From assembly GCA_004525155.1 (NCBI GenBank), contig SPDA01000056.1, forward strand, positions 1-8,903: DNA of 8,903 nucleotides, in the 5' to 3' direction. Shown here piece after piece: positions 7,197 through 8,903 of this stretch (positions are counted from its first letter, which is position 1; every line of letters starts with the position of its first letter). Both the position numbers and the translations under genes were made by a program. This DNA comes from Spirochaetales bacterium. GTDB taxonomy: Bacteria; Spirochaetota; Spirochaetia; SPDA01. Under the pieces are notes generated by a model. It made no database searches, was not told the DNA's origin, and saw only the letters and a list, made by a program, of their open reading frames with translations.

Positions 7197-8903
7197 CAAT
7201 GCCGGCCCTGAACCCGAACCTCAAAAGCTGAGCGGCGGAGCTGTCGAATCCCAGGTCGAGAAAGGCCTTCCCGTACCCGGCATCATCGATAACCAGGGAG
7301 GTTTCGTGGCCGGCCATGATATTCACGCCTGTCGAAGGATCGTCCTGTCCCCGGGGAGCAAGACCGAGGGAGAAATGCTCCCTGCTTTTAAAATAGGGGT
7401 CTCCTTTGTCCTTGAGGTAGTCCAGATTCAATCTGATGGCGGTGGGGCTTACCCAGGTCAGGGCCAATGTTATCTCGTCGGACCAGGAAGGAGTGTCGAT
7501 CCATACTTTCGAGAACCTGTTTTCAAAAGTAAACAGATTGTCCCTGCCCTGGAGGAAAGAGCCATACTGCTGAAGTACAAGCTCTATCCTCTGTGCCGTC
7601 CCTGTTCCGTCATAGGTCAAATCGAGAGCGGCGGACCAGGTGATTTCATCCGTATCGTAGAGCAGGAGAAAGGGATATGCGCCAAGCCTGCCGAAAAGAT
7701 TTATCGCCGCGGTTGTAAGGCCCAGAGAATAGGTTGTCTCAAAGCTTAAGCTGTCTTCCTGCCGCCTGAAACTTTTCTTGAGCTCCGCGCGGTACAGGGA
7801 CGGAACTATCAGATCAATAATCCTTGAAGAGTACGCCCTCTCTACCGCGAAACTGAAGGACGGTTCATAAAGGCTGTATACCGCCCCTTCGGACTGGAGG
7901 CTGAAGGTCTGCGCCGGTTCCGGGGAAAACAATTCCTGAAACGGGATATTCCGGTAAAAATACTGCTGTGTCGCGAACGTTTGTCCCAGGAGTGCGAAAT
8001 CACTCTCGAACAGGGGCGAAAGTCCGGCGGGAAGAATATGGGTTAACAGTCTTTTATATGACGGCGTCAGGGTCAATTTTTCCTGCAGACCCAGGGGAAC
8101 GGCAAGCGGCGCGGAGAGTTCGATACCGGCGCGGTTCCGCTGGCGCCGTATATCGGTACCGGAGACGAGGCTCCCCGTATCGGCCTTAAGGGAAAAAGCC
8201 GGAAGGGTCCCGGAAACCTGGGCCAGGAAGGACGCGGAAAAGGAGCGCTCGGAAGCGGCATCGGAAATCCGCGGAACAATGTAGGTGAAACTCCGCGCCC
8301 AGGTATCGAAATAGGCGCCCGGAGCATAGACAAAGTCCCCGGAGGCTAGGCTGAAATCCGAAGCAGCGCGGAGGGAAAAAGGAGGGGACCAGGCCGAGGA
8401 CAGGGAGCCGGCCCAGTGCTGGGAGAGCCTGTCTCCCGAAAACCCCGAATCCGCTGAAAACATGGAAGACAGAATTCCCGGCAGACCAGCCTGGAGCTTA
8501 ATCGAGTGGAAAAAGGAGCTTGACCCCGCGGCATTTTTTTCATCATAAAAATCGTTCAGTGAGACAGGGCTGCCGATCTCCAGCGCCGGCAGGAGCAGGT
8601 TGTGCCCGCCGGAAAGGTAAAAGGAAATGCTGTCCCAGCGGACCTGGAAACGTATTCCCAGGCCGGTATATGCCAGATTCGTTTCCGCTTCACTGTAGCT
8701 TACAAATGACGCCGAACTTGCGCCTTCGGGCAGGTAGGGAAAGTCTGTCCCGTAGAAACTGACAGTCTGATGAAATTTGAAAGTCCGCAGCAGCTGGAAG
8801 GTCCCCAGGCTTATCAGGAAATCGGAGTTTTCATAATAAAAATCTCCGGTAATGCCGCCGCTCACTTTCAAATCAGCCTGTTCGAGATACAATTCATCGA
8901 AAC
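7177..8903 (-). CDS. Predicted outer-membrane beta-barrel protein, family not recognised, 5'-truncated by window edge
   Basis: The frame stays open through the right edge (FDEL before LYLEQADLK), so the 574 visible residues are the C-terminal part of a longer protein. A TTG at 8892 could be read as a start but has no ribosome binding site in view and continues an open frame. I do not recognise a family with confidence. The composition points to the outer membrane: many Ser, Phe, Tyr and Leu in short alternating stretches (for example SISFYLSGG, KLTLTPSY, TWSAALDLTY, IELVLQQYG), polar turns between them, no long hydrophobic helix, no cysteine anywhere, and a final Phe in EVKLTF as in many BAM-inserted barrels. 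A large LptD-like (OstA) barrel is one candidate, suggested by size and by the phrase INLFGRLGAYPF, but this is a guess. Translation of the opposite strand gives no alternative protein. The stop codon interlocks with that of uvrB, so the two genes converge with no gap. Confidence 0.7.
   Translation of the reverse strand, partial: FDELYLEQADLKVSGGITGDFYYENSDFLISLGTFQLLRTFKFHQTVSFYGTDFPYLPEGASSASFVSYSEAETNLAYTGLGIRFQVRWDSISFYLSGGHNLLLPALEIGSPVSLNDFYDEKNAAGSSSFFHSIKLQAGLPGILSSMFSADSGFSGDRLSQHWAGSLSSAWSPPFSLRAASDFSLASGDFVYAPGAYFDTWARSFTYIVPRISDAASERSFSASFLAQVSGTLPAFSLKADTGSLVSGTDIRRQRNRAGIELSAPLAVPLGLQEKLTLTPSYKRLLTHILPAGLSPLFESDFALLGQTFATQQYFYRNIPFQELFSPEPAQTFSLQSEGAVYSLYEPSFSFAVERAYSSRIIDLIVPSLYRAELKKSFRRQEDSLSFETTYSLGLTTAAINLFGRLGAYPFLLLYDTDEITWSAALDLTYDGTGTAQRIELVLQQYGSFLQGRDNLFTFENRFSKVWIDTPSWSDEITLALTWVSPTAIRLNLDYLKDKGDPYFKSREHFSLGLAPRGQDDPSTGVNIMAGHETSLVIDDAGYGKAFLDLGFDSSAAQLLRFGFRAGIEVKLTF

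Noticed and set aside
1..8903. tRNA, rRNA, CRISPR arrays, insertion sequences, attachment sites or defence genes
   Set aside because: Reading both strands I saw no regularly spaced repeats, transposase or integrase motifs, terminal inverted repeats or tRNA-like cloverleaf. Coding sequence fills nearly all of the window with housekeeping genes.

Overview
No mobile element, CRISPR array, RNA gene or clear accessory island is visible in this window. It is a compact, moderately GC-rich stretch of bacterial chromosome with six genes on the + strand and one converging on the - strand. The set fits a diderm bacterium: a periplasmic divergent polysaccharide deacetylase, a membrane-anchored HtrA-type protease, and a probable outer-membrane beta-barrel. 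The TsaD N-terminus reads SCDEC where most bacteria have SCDET. I remember that variant from Treponema and other spirochaetes, so a spirochaete is my best guess, but this is inference from memory and not a search result.

Layout. Bases 3-794 hold the 3' part of a divergent polysaccharide deacetylase gene that begins before the window. Its end overlaps tsaD (775-1788, tRNA t6A modification). rnhA (1801-2268, RNase HI) follows after 12 bases, so these three look like one transcription unit. A 72-base gap then precedes comM/yifB (2341-3876, Mg-chelatase-like AAA+ ATPase). The comM ribosome binding site can pair with a pyrimidine tract just upstream. A 73-base gap after comM contains a very good sigma70-type promoter, followed by the GTG start of a one-PDZ HtrA-like serine protease (3950-5179). 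uvrB (5192-7180) follows 12 bases later and is probably co-transcribed with it. On the - strand a cysteine-free, beta-strand-rich protein (7177-8903, 5' end outside the window) ends exactly on uvrB: the four bases TTAA at 7177-7180 carry both stop codons.

Functionally the genes cover translation fidelity (TsaD), nucleic-acid housekeeping (RNase HI, ComM, UvrB) and envelope upkeep (deacetylase, HtrA, barrel protein). I found no evidence for a previously undescribed system. The points most worth a second look are the possible occlusion of the comM ribosome binding site, the htrA-uvrB unit under its own promoter, the shared stop tetranucleotide, and the identity of the barrel protein. No stretch of more than about 75 bases lacks a gene.
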